Shown here: positions 1 to 11,604 of the stretch, piece by piece | How the letters are laid out: the number at the start of each line of letters is the position of its first letter | How positions within the stretch are numbered: the stretch's first letter is position 1 | Assembly: GCA_022560025.1 (NCBI GenBank) | Contig: JAFISE010000014.1 | Coordinates: forward strand, 186,001-250,000 | Source: Stagonosporopsis chrysanthemi | Lineage: Eukaryota > Ascomycota > Dothideomycetes > Pleosporales > Didymellaceae | Length of the DNA stretch: 64,000 bases | Direction: 5' to 3' | Notes under the pieces: generated by a model | Database searches by the model: none | Told to the model about the DNA's origin: nothing | Seen by the model: only the letters and a program-made list of their open reading frames with translations | Position numbers and translations under genes: made by a program

Positions 1-643
1 GGTCATCGGTCGATGTCACATATGTCCATCCTCCACAGGTCAGTGTTCGAAAAATGCCAACGCCGGCGACGAATTTGGGGAGAGTCGAGTTTGGTCGACG
101 GGTCAGAATATACCAGAGGCCGACGAGGGCCAATCTGGGACCTGTTTGTAGTGAGCGACTATGTAGAGTGAAGCGCGTTTGAAGACGTACCAGATGTAAG
201 GGCAATGAAGAGCATGAAGACGGACCGCTCCGGATAACGGTCGCCAATGGTGGCAGAGACAGAGGGAAACCATTCCTCTGGGTAGCCCTGCACCCGTTGT
301 CAGTATAGCCCCAAGATCCACCAACCATGTATACTGACTGCAATCTCATTCTGTACAATCTTGTGGTAGTGCAGCCACCTGTTCATGCTCAGTCATGCTC
401 GCGATCTTGTGGTGGAAGGGTGGCTCTACATTCCAACGATGAGGGCACCGACGAAGGCAGCTGTGAAAGGTCAGATGATATAGATTGATGCAAAAGCTGC
501 AGGACATACCGTAAGCCATAACCGTGTGGGCGTATGATACCCATTTGCCATTGAACTGTTGCTGTGAGCTTGCGGAGAGCTGCGGAGGTGTACAGAGCAC
601 GTACAGACGCGACAATGTCGCCGTCTCTGAATTTGGGCGCCAT
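1..643 (-). CDS. CWH43: CWH43-type FRAG1/DRAM/Sfk1 membrane protein, N-terminal part (runs off left edge)
   Basis: Partial gene; the start at 643 opens a 13-codon first exon. Exons on the minus strand are 605-643, 510-555, 430-460, 339-378, 191-287 and 1-141, separated by five introns of 49-51 nt with GT-AG ends and matching phases. The joined protein reads MAPKFRDGDIVAS, then WVSYAHTVMAYAAF, HYHKIVQN, GYPEEWFPSVSATIGDRYPE and FIALTSGPRLALVGLWY. This is the signature start of the Frag1/DRAM/Sfk1 domain of yeast Cwh43, a multi-pass ER/plasma-membrane protein that remodels GPI-anchor lipids to ceramide. The rest of that domain and the C-terminal phosphatase-like domain lie outside the window. 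The fourth intron (288-338) fixes the NEIA/GYPEEW junction; its GTCAGT donor is the weakest of the set. Family identity is secure; the exact start is likely. Confidence 0.88.
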
Positions 644-893
644 GGCGAATCAATTAGGACACTTTGCGCGTGTGCGCAGAGCAAGAAATGAAAGAAGGAA
701 ACGAAAGAGCGTAATGCAACAGACGCCAATGCAGACACGCGACGTTCTCCTGACGGCCGCGCTGGTGTGAGGTCAGGGTTCGCGACTGCGGGCCAAGCCG
801 GCAACATGATTGGCTGGTGGGGCTCCAGCGGCTTTGAGCTCCGCCCAACTTTTTTGCGGCGACCGCTGCCGCCGTATCGACAACACCGCAGAT
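644..893. promoter_or_regulatory. Divergent promoter between CWH43 and UTP6
   Basis: A 250-bp gap separates the two divergent start codons (643 minus, 894 plus), so the two housekeeping genes probably share this promoter. I see no TATA box. Part of it stays open in several frames, but those frames are shadows without splice logic. Confidence 0.5.
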
Positions 894-2274
894 ATGGCTG
901 GCCCCAGTGACAAGGCGCGCTTCTACTTGGAGCAGAGCGCCACAGAGCTTAACGAGCTCGAGCGCAAGAAGATCTTCACAAGGGTGGGGTTTCTGTTCTT
1001 TCTATGTGACGCGCATTGCTAACATCTGGTAGGAAGAGATCAAGACGATAGCCAAGAAGCGCTCAGACTTCGAGCACATTATAAACGCCAGAGGCTCCCA
1101 CCCCAGCGACTACATGCGCTACATCGAGTTTGAAAAGAACATCGACGCACTTCGCCAGAAACGAGTAAAGCGATTGGGCATTCGACACAAGGGCGCCGGC
1201 CAACGCAGCATCTACTTCCTCTACAACCGTGCTACGAAAAAGTTCTCTGGGGACCTCACGCTATGGCTGCACTACATAGACTTTGCGCGCAAGGACAAGG
1301 CCTACAGACGCTTGAGCGACATCTTCACCACGGTTGTCCGTCTCCACCCTACCAAGCCTGAGCTGTGGACTCTTGCCGCAAACTACTTCATGGACACCCA
1401 GGCGGACATTACAAACGCAAGAAGCTACATGCAACGAGGATTGAGGTTCTGCAAAAACTCAGAAGAAATCTGGCTGGACTACGCTAAGCTGGAGACTATC
1501 TATGTGGGCAAGATCGCCGGACGAAGGAAGATCCTGGGTCTGGATGTCGATCGCACCAAGAAACAGCAGACCGACGACGAGGACACCGACATGATTGCCC
1601 TTCCTGATGTGACGGCAGAAGACATCAACCCGAGCTTAAAGCAAGACGATGGTGTGGACGAGGTGGCTCTGCAGAACCTGGCATCTGCGCCAGTCTTGAC
1701 AGGTGCAATTCCTTTGGCCATCTTCGACTCGGCTATGAAGCAGTTTCAGAACCGTCCAAAAGTCGTGGAGAAGTTCTTCAACATGTTTGCCGAGTTCGAC
1801 CAACTGGCATGCATCCCGCGCATCCTGCAGCACGTGCTCGACTACCTGCAGCAAACCCACCCCAAGGCGGTCGAAAATGCCATCTGCAGCTTCCAGATAC
1901 AGCTCTTCGGCCAGTATCCCGGCAGTCCAGACTTCCCTGTCGTGCTTGGTGATGCGTTCGACGCTATTAGCTCGGCAATCGATATCTACCCAAGTGAAGC
2001 TACTCGACTGGCAGAAGTTGCAGTTCGCCAACTGCTGACCATCCAAAGATCGTCTGCAGACATCGACCCAGCTCTGCAGAAAGCCATCAGATCGACACTG
2101 CGCAAATACGCAAAGGCGCTGGGAGGCACCGATGGTGACAGGGTCACAGGCTTAGTGAGTTCGCTCGTACAGGAGGGGAAAAGAGACGATGCAAACGCTT
2201 TGCTTCCATTGAGTATCAAGACTTGGTCTGCGAATGAGGAGCTGCAGAAGCTCAGGGCCGCTCTAGAAACATGA
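894..2274 (+). CDS. UTP6: U3 snoRNP / SSU processome protein Utp6
   Basis: Two exons, 894-983 and 1033-2274, joined over a 49-nt intron (984-1032), give 443 residues; yeast Utp6 has 440. The N-terminus (MAGPSDKARFYLEQSATELN, then ELERKKIF) and the HINAR/HPSDYMRYIEFE block are the conserved Utp6 head. It is followed by half-a-TPR (HAT) repeats: LWLHYIDFARKDKAYRRL, LWTLAANYFMDTQADITNAR and IWLDYAKLE. Utp6 is part of the UTP-B subcomplex of the nucleolar small-subunit processome and is needed for 18S pre-rRNA processing. It shares a 250-bp divergent promoter with CWH43 and converges on the ICT1-like gene with 299 bp between stops. The ATG at 894 was chosen because the upstream frame lacks the family head and the exon-1 phase (30 codons) fits. 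Confidence 0.93.
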
Positions 2275-2573
2275 AGAGGGTGGGTCTGAGGATGCGGCAC
2301 GCTAAAGCATACCCTGCATGCTGTCACTCCGTGAGTGATCGGACCGTGAACGCCACGCCTTCACCGCCGCTGCTACTTCCTGAGTAGCATCGTGGGTTGT
2401 GACGGGTGCACTCGTACAGAGTTTTGACCACGTCAGCTGTACGCCGAACAACGCTGCGAGCGACGAGCTGAAGGGTGCACTACCTCTTTGTGGTCAATAC
2501 TCCCCTTGGCCTTTTCAGTCGTCTCCACGGGCTCTTCTCGAACTCTTCTTGGCGCTTTGCTGCTTCTTACTTT

Positions 2574-3222
2574 TCAGGCGTCGCTCGTTGTCGAATTTTT
2601 GGCTGCGGCGTAATCAGCAGCTGAGCTGTGCGCGGAGACTGCTACCCACAGATTCTTGACATGGCGCATTTGCTCCGCGGATGTTTCATTGGGAACCGCG
2701 GTGCGGCCTGCCTCAACAATGGCATCGTACAGACGCTTGTAGCAGGCGTGGGCGTTGTCGGTCTGTTTGCGGCTGTCGTCTGCCTGGACTACAATATCGT
2801 TTGACTTGACCGTCACGTAGCGCGAGCGGCGAAGCTCAGCGTGGAGAGCGGTGGGGACATGGTTCAGGAGTGCGCCGAGGGGCACTCTCAAAGTAGCTTT
2901 AGAATTTACTCTTGTGTGCATGTTCAGTATAGCGCGCCGTTTTCTGCTCGGGACGTGATCGGTCTCACTTGTTTACATTCTGCCCGCCCGGGCCGGAAGA
3001 CCTGCTGAAACTCAACTCGCCAATCGTCTTGAGTGGGATCACGTCTGCATGAAGGGCTGCAAGCCAGACGCGGGCCTTCTGCAGCTCCTCCTCACCAAGA
3101 CTGCTGCTGCTGCTACTACTGCTGCTGCCAAAGCGGACCAGCGACCAGCGAAGGTGTGCGGCCTGCGGGGTGCACGCTCGGGCTGCAAAAGCGAGCGCAG
3201 GGCGACAACGGAAAAGTTGCAT
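2574..3222 (-). CDS. Mitochondrial ICT1-type peptidyl-tRNA hydrolase / release factor domain protein
   Basis: Exons 2969-3222 and 2574-2910 flank a 58-nt intron (2911-2968) and give 196 residues. The protein has an Arg-rich, acid-free start typical of a mitochondrial presequence, then a run of nine serines (about residues 33-41). The class I release factor catalytic loop follows: SRSSGPGGQNVNK with GGQ at about residues 79-81, continuing after the splice as VNSKATLRVPL, exactly the ICT1/YaeJ pattern. The C-terminus is Lys/Arg-poor compared with human ICT1 and ends in an Ala/Ser-rich tail. ICT1 family proteins hydrolyse peptidyl-tRNA on stalled mitoribosomes, and some are integral large-subunit proteins. 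There is no codon-recognition domain, so it is not Mrf1. The Ser run is encoded by an imperfect trinucleotide repeat (about 3100-3130) that may vary in length. Confidence 0.9.
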
Positions 3223-3761
3223 GTTAGCTGGTACAGCTGGGTCATGGTGATTTCACGTCTGTAGCGGAGCTCCATGCGCAAAGCCACTAGCGCCATCACG
3301 AGATCTCCGTAGTCTAGAGCTCTCGGTCGATGGAAAAAGGCCTCTAAGAAAGACACGCGCCGTGATTGTCATCCCCACTCGGTGGTTTCCCAACGAGCTG
3401 CTGCATTGCCCTCCCTCTTGCTCTTGCTCCTGCTCTTGCCACACCCCATGACTGCACTGCGCCCGGCGTCACTCATCCATCCCGTCCATTCCGCCGTCAT
3501 CTGCCCTCGACGCTCTCTGCTGCCCTAACTTTATCTCTGCACATCTAGCTCCTCCAGCCCCACCATTCCCACAGCTTCATTGAGCAAGCATTTCGACGCG
3601 AGCTGCGAAGACCTTTGCACATCGCTCTGCTGCCAGCACTGCCAGTCCGCCCGCGACGAGTGTATGTGGAAGCTGCCCTTGAGTTCCTTGAGTTCCTTGA
3701 GTTGAGCCTCCCGTACAAGCCCTCTATCTGTGCTACGGCCCTGCGCGCTTGCTTCGCATAC
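3223..3761. promoter_or_regulatory. Divergent spacer / 5' region of ICT1-like gene and NAB3
   Basis: About 540 bp between divergent starts. It is CT-rich near 3410-3440 (CTCTTGC-type repeats) and carries a three-copy 9-mer repeat at 3677-3703. An open frame continues upstream of the NAB3 start to 3615, but it is low-complexity and is more likely leader. Confidence 0.45.
3677..3703 (+). repeat. Three-copy CCTTGAGTT tandem repeat
   Basis: Three perfect head-to-tail copies of the 9-mer CCTTGAGTT, about 60 bp upstream of the chosen NAB3 start, most likely in its 5' leader. Confidence 0.8.
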
Positions 3762-6359
3762 ATGACATACAGTCCACCACAGCAAGCAGAGCACGTCCGT
3801 CATCAACAATTGACGCCAGAGTCGCCGCGCCCCCAGCAAGTCCCCTCGCCTGCGAATATTCCCATCCTGAGCCTTGACAAGCAGATGGACCCCGTCTTTG
3901 ACGAGTCTGCCTACAACACCCAGCATGCCACACCTGCGCCGCAGTTCCCGTCCGCCGCGTCGCATACACTGAACGTCCCTTCGAACACCGCGCCGCCCAT
4001 TGCCGACCAGTCGCACGTGTCAAGCTTCCAAGATGTAGGCGCGCAGTCTGTTGGGAACTATGCGCCGACGGGAGGGCCTTCATCTGCATTCGGCGGCACA
4101 ACGGGTACGCCGACGCAAGATACCTCTTCAATCCACAACTATACTGCAACACACCAGTCAGGCGCTTCGTCCGCTCATGAAGCGCACGCTGCACCTTATC
4201 AGAATCACTCTGCGTACCCACTTGCCCATAACAGTGCGTACCCTGCCCAGCCGGCTCCTGTCCAGTCTGCCCAAGGCGCTCACTTTCAGACTGAGGCCGC
4301 TGCTGTCGGCAATGTTGACGTACAAGCCTTGTTGGATTCTTTGACGCCTTCTGTACACAATGCGCCGTCCGGCCTCTATGCTTCTCAGTTGCCATCTCAG
4401 TCTGCCCAGCCGCAAGGCAGCGCCTCAGCTTCACTGCCACAGCCGGCGTCCAATCTTCCTCCCCGACCACCTGCGCAGGACAAGCCTGCCACGCACCCAA
4501 ATTATGACCCCAGTGATGATATTAGGTCATATCATCCTGGTGGTCAATTGCCACCTAATACACAGCAGCGCGGCAACGGATCATTGCAGACCCCCAACGC
4601 CGGAGGTCAGCAGTCCCTGGGGACGACAACACAGTCTTCACCTGCACCAGGTACTGGACAGGCTCAGCCCCAGCGAAGCTCGTCACCCGGCGACGATGAG
4701 GATGTACGATGGGGGCCGGAGGTGAACAGGCTGTATGAGGCGTTTCTGGATCAGGAGAGGAAGTTTGTGACCGAGGGACAATGGGATCAGTTTCCAATGG
4801 GCTCACGTCTGTTCATTGGTGAGTATCACTCCAGTTTCCACCTACACTTTCGTCTAACATGTACAGGCAATCTTCCCACCGAGAAAGTTACTAAACGCGA
4901 TATCTTCCACCGATTTTACCGACACGGCAAGCTTGCACAGATCTCGATCAAACAGGCTTACGGATTCGTTCAATTCCTGGATGCCGAGTCGTGTCGACGA
5001 GCCCTGGACACAGAACAAGGCCAGGCAGTGCGTGGTCGGAAAATGCGTAAGTGCACGCAATCTCTTACACTCGATTTCGAAAACTGACGGCAATAGACCT
5101 GGAGATCTCCAAGCCACAACGTAACACGAAGAAGGCTGAACCAGCAGTCAACGCCGGAACTCGTCGTCGCTCAAGATCTCCTGACTACAGCAGAGGTGGG
5201 ACAGGGCCATCACGGGATGGAAGATACCCTGGGCCTCAAAACTCAATGTCACCTAGAGACCGTGATAGGCGTTTCCGAGATCGGGATGACTACCGACCCA
5301 TGCGTTCTCCCTCTCCCCGTGGGCCACCTCGGGGTATGCGATCAAGGGATAGGAGCCGTGACAGATACGACGGTCGATATCGAAGTCGATCACGAACTCC
5401 ACCTCGTCGATACAGAAGCCCATCTCCACGGCGTGATCCGGACGACGAATTGGGCTTGCCTAGGCGAGCGCCGCACGAGGTACCTGATATTCAGGTATTG
5501 GTCCTTAACGAAGGAATTCCTCGGTATGCAGCCTATAAACACAAACAGAACGAGTGTACTAACAAAACACAGCGACTTCATACGATACGTTGAAGACACT
5601 TTCCGCACCCAAAATTTGCGTATCAATGTTCTCATAATGAGTCCTCGTCTACCTGAGGCTGCAGTCGTGCGCAGACAAATCATCGAAGGGGTCTTGGCCA
5701 TCGTGAGACTTGATACAGGATCGCTGTCGAAAGGCAAGGTCAACGTGCAGGTGTTCGATCGACGCGGTGGCGCAAGCAATGTTCAGTTCAATGGTGAGCA
5801 TGACGCTTTTGTGGGTTGTTCACTGCTAACTTCTGCAGAATATGCCGATCTTGACCTGGTCACCGCTGCCATGCTCATCAACAACGCGAAGCAAACCGCT
5901 CAAGCAGCTCAACCTCCTACGTCAGCGTATGGGTACAATGCGGCAATCCCGCAATACGCTCAACCTCCTGCAAATCCGTTCCCATCAGCACCAGCCGCCC
6001 AGCCCAACAACATCTCCAACATTATCTCGTCCCTTGACCCGACAACACTCTCGCAGCTGCTTGGTGCCATGTCGCAGCAGAATAATGCTCCTCAACACGC
6101 TCAAATCGCACCTGGTATTAACGCTGACCTCGCACGCCTCCTTGCGCAGGTATCCAACCCCAGCCAGACCCCCGGTTTCAGCTCCGCTGCTCAACCACAG
6201 CTTCCAGTACTTGGTCAGCCCCAGTTCTCGGCACTGGCCGCCATGCTTGGAGGCCAATCCCAAGCCGCTGCTCCACCTGTTCAGCCACCGGCGCAACAGT
6301 CTGGCGGTGCCCCTGATATGAATGAGATCATGGCACAGTTGGCCAAGTACCAGCGGTGA
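3762..6359 (+). CDS. NAB3: Nab3-like nuclear RNA-binding protein (RRM plus anticodon-binding-like domain)
   Basis: Five exons (3762-4818, 4867-5046, 5097-5523, 5573-5793, 5839-6359), four introns of 45-50 nt, 801 residues. A long Pro/Gln/Ser-rich N-terminus leads to one RRM at about residues 348-418: RNP2 is LFIGNL (split by intron 1) and RNP1 is AYGFVQF, with the SRLFIGNLP...ISIKQAYGFVQF arrangement of yeast Nab3. Next comes an Arg/Ser/Asp-rich stretch with RDRDRR, RSPSPRG and RSRSRTP elements. A compact domain follows (PDIQVLVLNEG ... VEDTFRTQNLRINVLIMSPRL) resembling the class II tRNA-synthetase anticodon-binding fold, then a Gln/Pro/Ala-rich tail. In yeast Nab3 works with Nrd1 and Sen1 in termination of short noncoding transcripts. 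Introns 1 and 4 are multiples of three without stops (see findings). The ATG at 3762 (MTYSPPQQAE) is preferred over 3615. Confidence 0.88.
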
Positions 6360-7476
6360 ATGCCTTATCTTTTGCATATCGATTGACATTTCCAGGACCG
6401 AAGGAGTCATGCTATTGCCATTTTGCGACCTACCCGGCGGGCTGTTTCTACTTCTGAAGGTGCCGAAGATTTCGCCCGCTCCTGATCTCAAGGTCAGCCT
6501 CATCAAGAACGACGGCACCCCACATCCTTCCAGAACGATCTGATAAATTATCGCCGATATAGCTACACAATCGTCCGCCTGCAAGCTTCTCGCCACAACT
6601 TCTCCCGCCAGCACCCATCTCTCCAGTCACCCTGGCAGCTTTCATGTCGCCCACGCTCGCCCCAATGTCTTCCTGTCCGGTATCGTTGCTGTTCTGGTCA
6701 AAGTCATGAGCGAGCATTGTCCTTTCAGCATCATCGTGCACCGTTTCGCATCCGCTGTACGGCATCACCTGCTTCCATCTGCACGGCGTTGTCGGCATCT
6801 ACAGCCTTGTTTTTGTCTTTTTGATCTTGGGAGCAAGCATGTCCTCGGCGTTTCTGCTCTTTCTTGCGTTTATTGTTTATTGACTTGCGCTGCGTTTTGT
6901 GCAGCGAATATTTAGCGATTGGCTGGCTAGTGCGTATGCGGTAGGCGCAGGTGCAGATAGACAGATAGATGAATGGTTTGTAAGTCCCGTGTAGGCATGG
7001 CGAATAAAATGCAAATGGTTACATATGTTCATTGCAATCTGAGCATCACGTTCAAGTCCGAACCCACACACAATTTGAAGCTTTACGCCTCGAAACGTCA
7101 CATTGACCGAGGCGAACGTCAACTGCGTCGAGCCCATGACATGAAACCGCGACCTAACACGCACTGTAATCGGTGACATATACGTCAGGCGCCGGAGGCG
7201 CCGCCCGCGGACCCCGTATAACACCGTGACGGCTGCGCGGATCGCTGGCAGGGATTCGGGCCGTCCAACGGCGGCAGAAGAAAGTCGCGAATCGAGACGT
7301 CACTCATTCGCCGCGCTGCACTATACCGTACCTCGCCATTCCTTCCCCCTTGTCTTGTGTCTCTCGTTCATTTACTTTTACCGACTCGCTCAATTTGCCC
7401 TTTACAATTACACTCTCTGTGGATAATTACTGTTTTTCTGTCTTTCTTCTCTTTTGGGCAATACAGAAAGACAAGC
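6360..7476. other. Spacer: NAB3 3' region and LETM1-like gene promoter/leader
   Basis: No supportable gene in 1.1 kb. The small frames have no splice logic or recognisable motif. A TGAC-N6-GTCA inverted element lies at 7174-7187, beside a GC-rich palindrome with GGCGCC arms at 7188-7202. Just upstream of the next gene is a CT/T-rich stretch (7340-7470) typical of a fungal core promoter and leader. Confidence 0.5.
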
Positions 7477-8766
7477 ATGGCAAGTTTAGCTGCGCTCGCG
7501 CGCGTGCAAAGGCAGTGTCGTGGCGGTGGGAATGCGTGTTTGCAAAGCATGGTAGTGGGGATGGGGGGTAATGGGGGGAGAAGGTTGGGGATAGTAGCTC
7601 AATTGCAGGGCAGGGGGGTGCGGTGCGCGTCGACCGCTACGTCTACATCTACTTCGACAGCGAAGGCGAGGTACCCTCCACCAGCGTCCACGTCTGCGGC
7701 TTCCCCTGCATCTGCAAAGACAAAAGCCACGCCGTCCCACGTCCCTTCGACGCCGAGGAAAGCCTCAGTCACAGTCCCCGCGAAACCGACCGCCACTACC
7801 GCCGCCGCGCCGCCCGCGAAACGCACCGCGTCGAACCCGACTTCATTGACAACACCGAATTCGAACGAAGCCCTCAACCCCCCCTTCTTCACCTATGCCC
7901 CGGACCTTGCCGTGCCTGCGCGCAACCCAGGCCAGAACTACGCGTCCTACCTGCTCGCATGCGGGAAAGCATATCTCACCTTCTACAAAACTGGCATCTC
8001 GCACACGCGGCAGACACTCAAGTACGCCAAGTCCGTGCGGACGAAGACGACAGGGCAAGGGCTGGGGGTGAGCAGCTCGATCGCAGGGGCGGGCGTGCTG
8101 ACACGCGCCGAGTGGCAGGTGCTGCGGCGGTCGAAGCGGGATCTGCTCCGGCTGCCGGTGATGGGGTTCCTGATTCTGGCGCTGGGGGAGTGGCTGCCGC
8201 TTATTGTGGTGTACTTGACGCCCGTTATCCCCGAGGCGTGCCGCATTCCGGCGCAGGTGGAGCGCGTGCTGAGGAAGAAAGAGCATAAGCGGAAGGAGAG
8301 GCTGGAGAGGATCGCGCTGCATGCGTTGAGGTTGCAGAGTCTGGACCGCACGCCTAGGACGGACAAGAATGCGCTTCGCCTTGGTGCTGCGGCGGAGGGC
8401 TTGCTCAGCCCCGAGCAGAAGGTTGGGAAGGAAGGGGGTATGGCCATGGCGAGTGCGATTGTCCCGCCTGATGCGTCGAGCGATCTGAGTCTGTTCCATT
8501 TGCTGCTGCTGAGCGCGAGGCTGGACTGCCATCCCCGTGTTCTCGATAAGCTGTACCTCACTCCGCCAAAGTGGCTGCTCCAGCGAAATGTCGGCAAGAC
8601 GCTGGCGTATCTCACACAGGACGACGAGTTGATCAGGCGCGATGGTGGGAGCCAGGCGCTGGATAAGCAAGAGCTGCAGCGTGCGTGTGTGGAGAGAGGC
8701 ATCGATGTGCTTGGGAAGAGTGAGGCGGAGCAGAGGAAGAGCTTGAGTCAGTGGTATGCAATGTGA
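7477..8766 (+). CDS. Mitochondrial LETM1 (ribosome-binding-like) domain protein
   Basis: Single exon, 429 residues from the ATG at 7477 (MASLAALARVQRQ). The frame is open upstream to 7357, but that part is a hydrophobic leader-like stretch. The first 60 residues are Arg-rich and acid-free, as in a matrix-targeting presequence, followed by a Thr/Ser/Ala/Pro-rich linker to about residue 145. The folded part has FFTYAPDLAVPARNPGQNYASYLLACGKAYLTFYKTG and then LTRAEWQVLRRSKRDLLRLPVMGFLILALGEWLPLIVVYL. This is the LETM1 core: an RS-x-RD-L-x-RL-x-P helix followed by one membrane span. LETM1/Mdm38/Ylh47 proteins sit in the inner mitochondrial membrane and act in K+/H+ exchange and ribosome binding. 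This protein is a shorter, divergent member without an EF-hand; paralog assignment is open. Confidence 0.85.
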   Translation: MASLAALARVQRQCRGGGNACLQSMVVGMGGNGGRRLGIVAQLQGRGVRCASTATSTSTSTAKARYPPPASTSAASPASAKTKATPSHVPSTPRKASVTVPAKPTATTAAAPPAKRTASNPTSLTTPNSNEALNPPFFTYAPDLAVPARNPGQNYASYLLACGKAYLTFYKTGISHTRQTLKYAKSVRTKTTGQGLGVSSSIAGAGVLTRAEWQVLRRSKRDLLRLPVMGFLILALGEWLPLIVVYLTPVIPEACRIPAQVERVLRKKEHKRKERLERIALHALRLQSLDRTPRTDKNALRLGAAAEGLLSPEQKVGKEGGMAMASAIVPPDASSDLSLFHLLLLSARLDCHPRVLDKLYLTPPKWLLQRNVGKTLAYLTQDDELIRRDGGSQALDKQELQRACVERGIDVLGKSEAEQRKSLSQWYAM

Positions 8767-11031
8767 AGAGCTGGACATTGAGATGTTGCGGTATGTATAT
8801 GTACGACGGCAAGGTTATATTGACTGTATAATTATATTGAAAGCGTGGAGAGTTGGTTTTGGATAGAAGCGGAAGGGAAAGGCGGTATCCCGTCAACCTA
8901 TGAATAGTAGATGTACAAGACGTGCAGACGTTAGATCAGATATACATAATAAGATATTGTTTGCAAAGGGTGCTCTTGGGATGGATATTCAGGTGAGTGT
9001 ACCCTGGGAAAGAACAGGGCGTGCTGATACACGACAGTTCGCAAGGTTCCTACACGAGTTTGCTCGTATTCAACGAGTCGTTGACGTCTGCATGTCTACT
9101 ATGTAGAGATGAGATGTGTAGAGAGCCTGGATCTTAAGGCTCTGTTCGTGTTGCCTGGGCACCAAGAATCCATCTGGTGGGTCTCCCTTTGATTTTCTGC
9201 CGGCGGCTGCCTCTACTGTTGTCGTAGAAATCCACCGATTTGTTTGGTACTGGAACTTGCGATCATCAAGGTTGTCAAATACAGCCCTTTGACTGACCTG
9301 CCATGCTGCTTTTCCACACACTCGCTAAAAGTACGATTCATCAGACGGCTCACCTTCAGAGGTGTCTAATTTTCTCGTTCTTCACGGCGTACATTTCCTG
9401 CCATACAGCGTCTTGCTGGCTACATTCCTACAGGGTTTAGCGGCGATTCACGACGACTAGTGCCAAGACCTCAAGGATGGAGGGATCGGAAGTGACACTG
9501 AGGATCAGAGTTGATCAAACGCAGGATGCTCATTACACGACAGAACGCTGGGGTAGGTGGGGACTTTGTGGGTGTTCATGCCGAATAAGTCTCTGTGATC
9601 CTCAGCAATGCGATGCTGCACCAAGTTGAGAAGCTATAGTTTTGAAAACCCCATGAGAGATTGTTGCATCCTCGGTCTTAGAGTGGCCCTTGTCTTCGCC
9701 TTTGGCTCGGCTTCGGCACGCTCATTTTCAGTACACTAGCGATCCCTGTCACTCAGGGTCCAACGTGCCTGGTGATATTCGCCACTAAGGAAGATAGCTC
9801 GCACGAAACTTCAACAGTCTCGGGTCTTGACGTACTCTGAACGGGATGTTGAGTGTGCTGGCCAATAGAAATATCGTTGCGTATTGCTCAATACACCCTT
9901 CGTTTCTCGGCTGGTCCGGAAGAAGGAGGTGGACGGCCATGAAACTCCAGCAAGTGCACCCACCTACACCGCATGCCTTCCTGGTGGAGTCTGTGGACAG
10001 GCCCAAAACGATTCGTTCAGGTGAGCTGTGCGAGATCGGGATCGACCGACTGACGCATAACACTGTCAGTGTGCGCCTGCGAGATGCCAACCAAGTGTTG
10101 AGGATCAAAGGTGCAGACGAATGTCGTGAAATTGGAGCTCTCCATTCATTCCAAATGCGTTAAAGCGATTTTCAGTGAGTCGAGTGTCGCGTGTTTTGTG
10201 CGTTTTGGGAGGTGTTGTAACCAGCAGTAGTCAGCCCTGTACAGAAGGAATCGGCGATCGCGCTTCAGCCCAGGGTCAAAGCCTGATTGCGGTGCCTTCG
10301 GGAGGCTTGGTGCGCTTAGTCAAAAGTGGAACGTTTATCGGAGTTGAAGTTGGAGAGGTTAAGAAGACGTTAGTTCCCACGTTGTGTGAGGTGTCAAGAC
10401 ACCCCGGTGGTGCCTTCCATCCGGGAGTACCCTGTGACGTAAGAGGGGCATTTTCGAAAAAACACTTTCTCGAGACATTGAATCCGTTTTCAGGGTTCAG
10501 GGCGGAAGAAATCAAAGGCATTGTTTCCACAGCCTCCTTCGGGAGTAGCAGTCGTCGTTCGAGGCTGCTTGGTCGACGTCCCGGCACGAGACCACATTAC
10601 GCAAACATCGCACCACTATCGAGCCGATCCCATCAACAAGAGCTCCGAAACGGACAGCAAAGTTCAGCATCTGAGTCTAAACAGCTCCGGCGACAGGAGC
10701 ACCCCCGGTCACAGAAGCAACATCCCATGCCGCCGAGCGGACTCACGATCACTTCTCGCGGACAGCAACCATGCTAAGCAAATTCATACCCATTCAAATT
10801 GCCCGGTCTGTGCAACATCAGGCATAACGGTCTATGAGCATAGTCTGCATCGCTTCGTATCGCGCTCCGGAGTTATCAGACCCCACCTGCTGTACACGTA
10901 CCCGCAGGGAAGAGCGATTGCAAGTCTTGCGTAAGACTACACGACTGAGAGGAGGAATACTGGAGACTGAGAGGTCATTGAGGAGTCAATAAAGTTGTGG
11001 GGGCATCAATAGCAAGGACTGGGGACTAGGT
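8767..11031. other. Gene-poor stretch, no supported gene
   Basis: About 2.3 kb downstream of the LETM1-like gene. The longest open frames (10175-10777 plus, 200 codons; 9785-10108 minus) overlap frames on the other strand and have no domain, signal peptide or splice context that I recognise. The weak codon structure at 9070-9321 minus may be a coding relic but cannot be supported. No tRNA, transposon ends or satellite seen. Confidence 0.4.
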
Positions 11032-11286
11032 ATGTGCACCAACTTTACGCTGAAGCACATCACCTGCAAGCACCATGTTTGGGTCAAGCGTATATGTCAC
11101 CGAGGCGCAGAATGTACTCTGAAAACCGACATTGAAAGCAGCAAAGGTGGCTCTTGTTGGGACTGTGATCCTGGACAGGCGCCGCCTGACGCCATATTTG
11201 CAAATGGCAAGAAGATTGAGATAATATGGGGTAGGGTCAATAGAACGAAGAACTCTTCAGGGATCACGGGGGTCGACTCGAGGTAA
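11032..11286 (+). CDS. Small cysteine-containing hypothetical protein (84 aa)
   Basis: Single exon starting MCTNFTLKHITCKHHVWVKR, with six cysteines (about residues 2, 12, 22, 28, 42, 45) and a CWDC motif; no signal peptide. The layout (short, MC start, a C-x9-C-x9-C spacing, CxxC in the second half) resembles the many small, probably metal-binding, lineage-restricted proteins of Dothideomycetes and Sordariomycetes. I do not recognise a named family. It stands alone between the gene-poor 8.8-11 kb stretch and the BTB gene. It could be a chance ORF; the Cys spacing is the main argument for it. Confidence 0.4.
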   Translation: MCTNFTLKHITCKHHVWVKRICHRGAECTLKTDIESSKGGSCWDCDPGQAPPDAIFANGKKIEIIWGRVNRTKNSSGITGVDSR

Positions 11287-11604
11287 ATGACGACGTTCCA
11301 GACCCAGACTACTGATAGTGTCATGCCACCCCATTCTACATTCATCGGCACCCTTGCGTCCCTCTAGTCTGATGTGTATGCCTATTCTAAGCTCATGGGA
11401 GGTGAATGTGGAGGTTTTACATGGCCGTTTGCTCGCTTGCGCCAAGTTGTCTGCCTCTTGTCCTCTTTCACTTAGCCTGTATTGATCACTCGTCACTTCT
11501 GTCACAACAAACACCCAACCAGCAAGGCGACCGCAAAGTTAAACAACAAGGCACCGTCACCAAAGATGTAACTCCTCGACCTGCGCACGTTCAAGAAGGA
11601 GCGT

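Noticed and set aside
10175..10777. 200-codon plus-strand frame in the gene-poor stretch
   Set aside because: Overlaps a 103-codon minus frame and another plus frame, has no domain or splice logic, and its composition does not resemble the verified genes.
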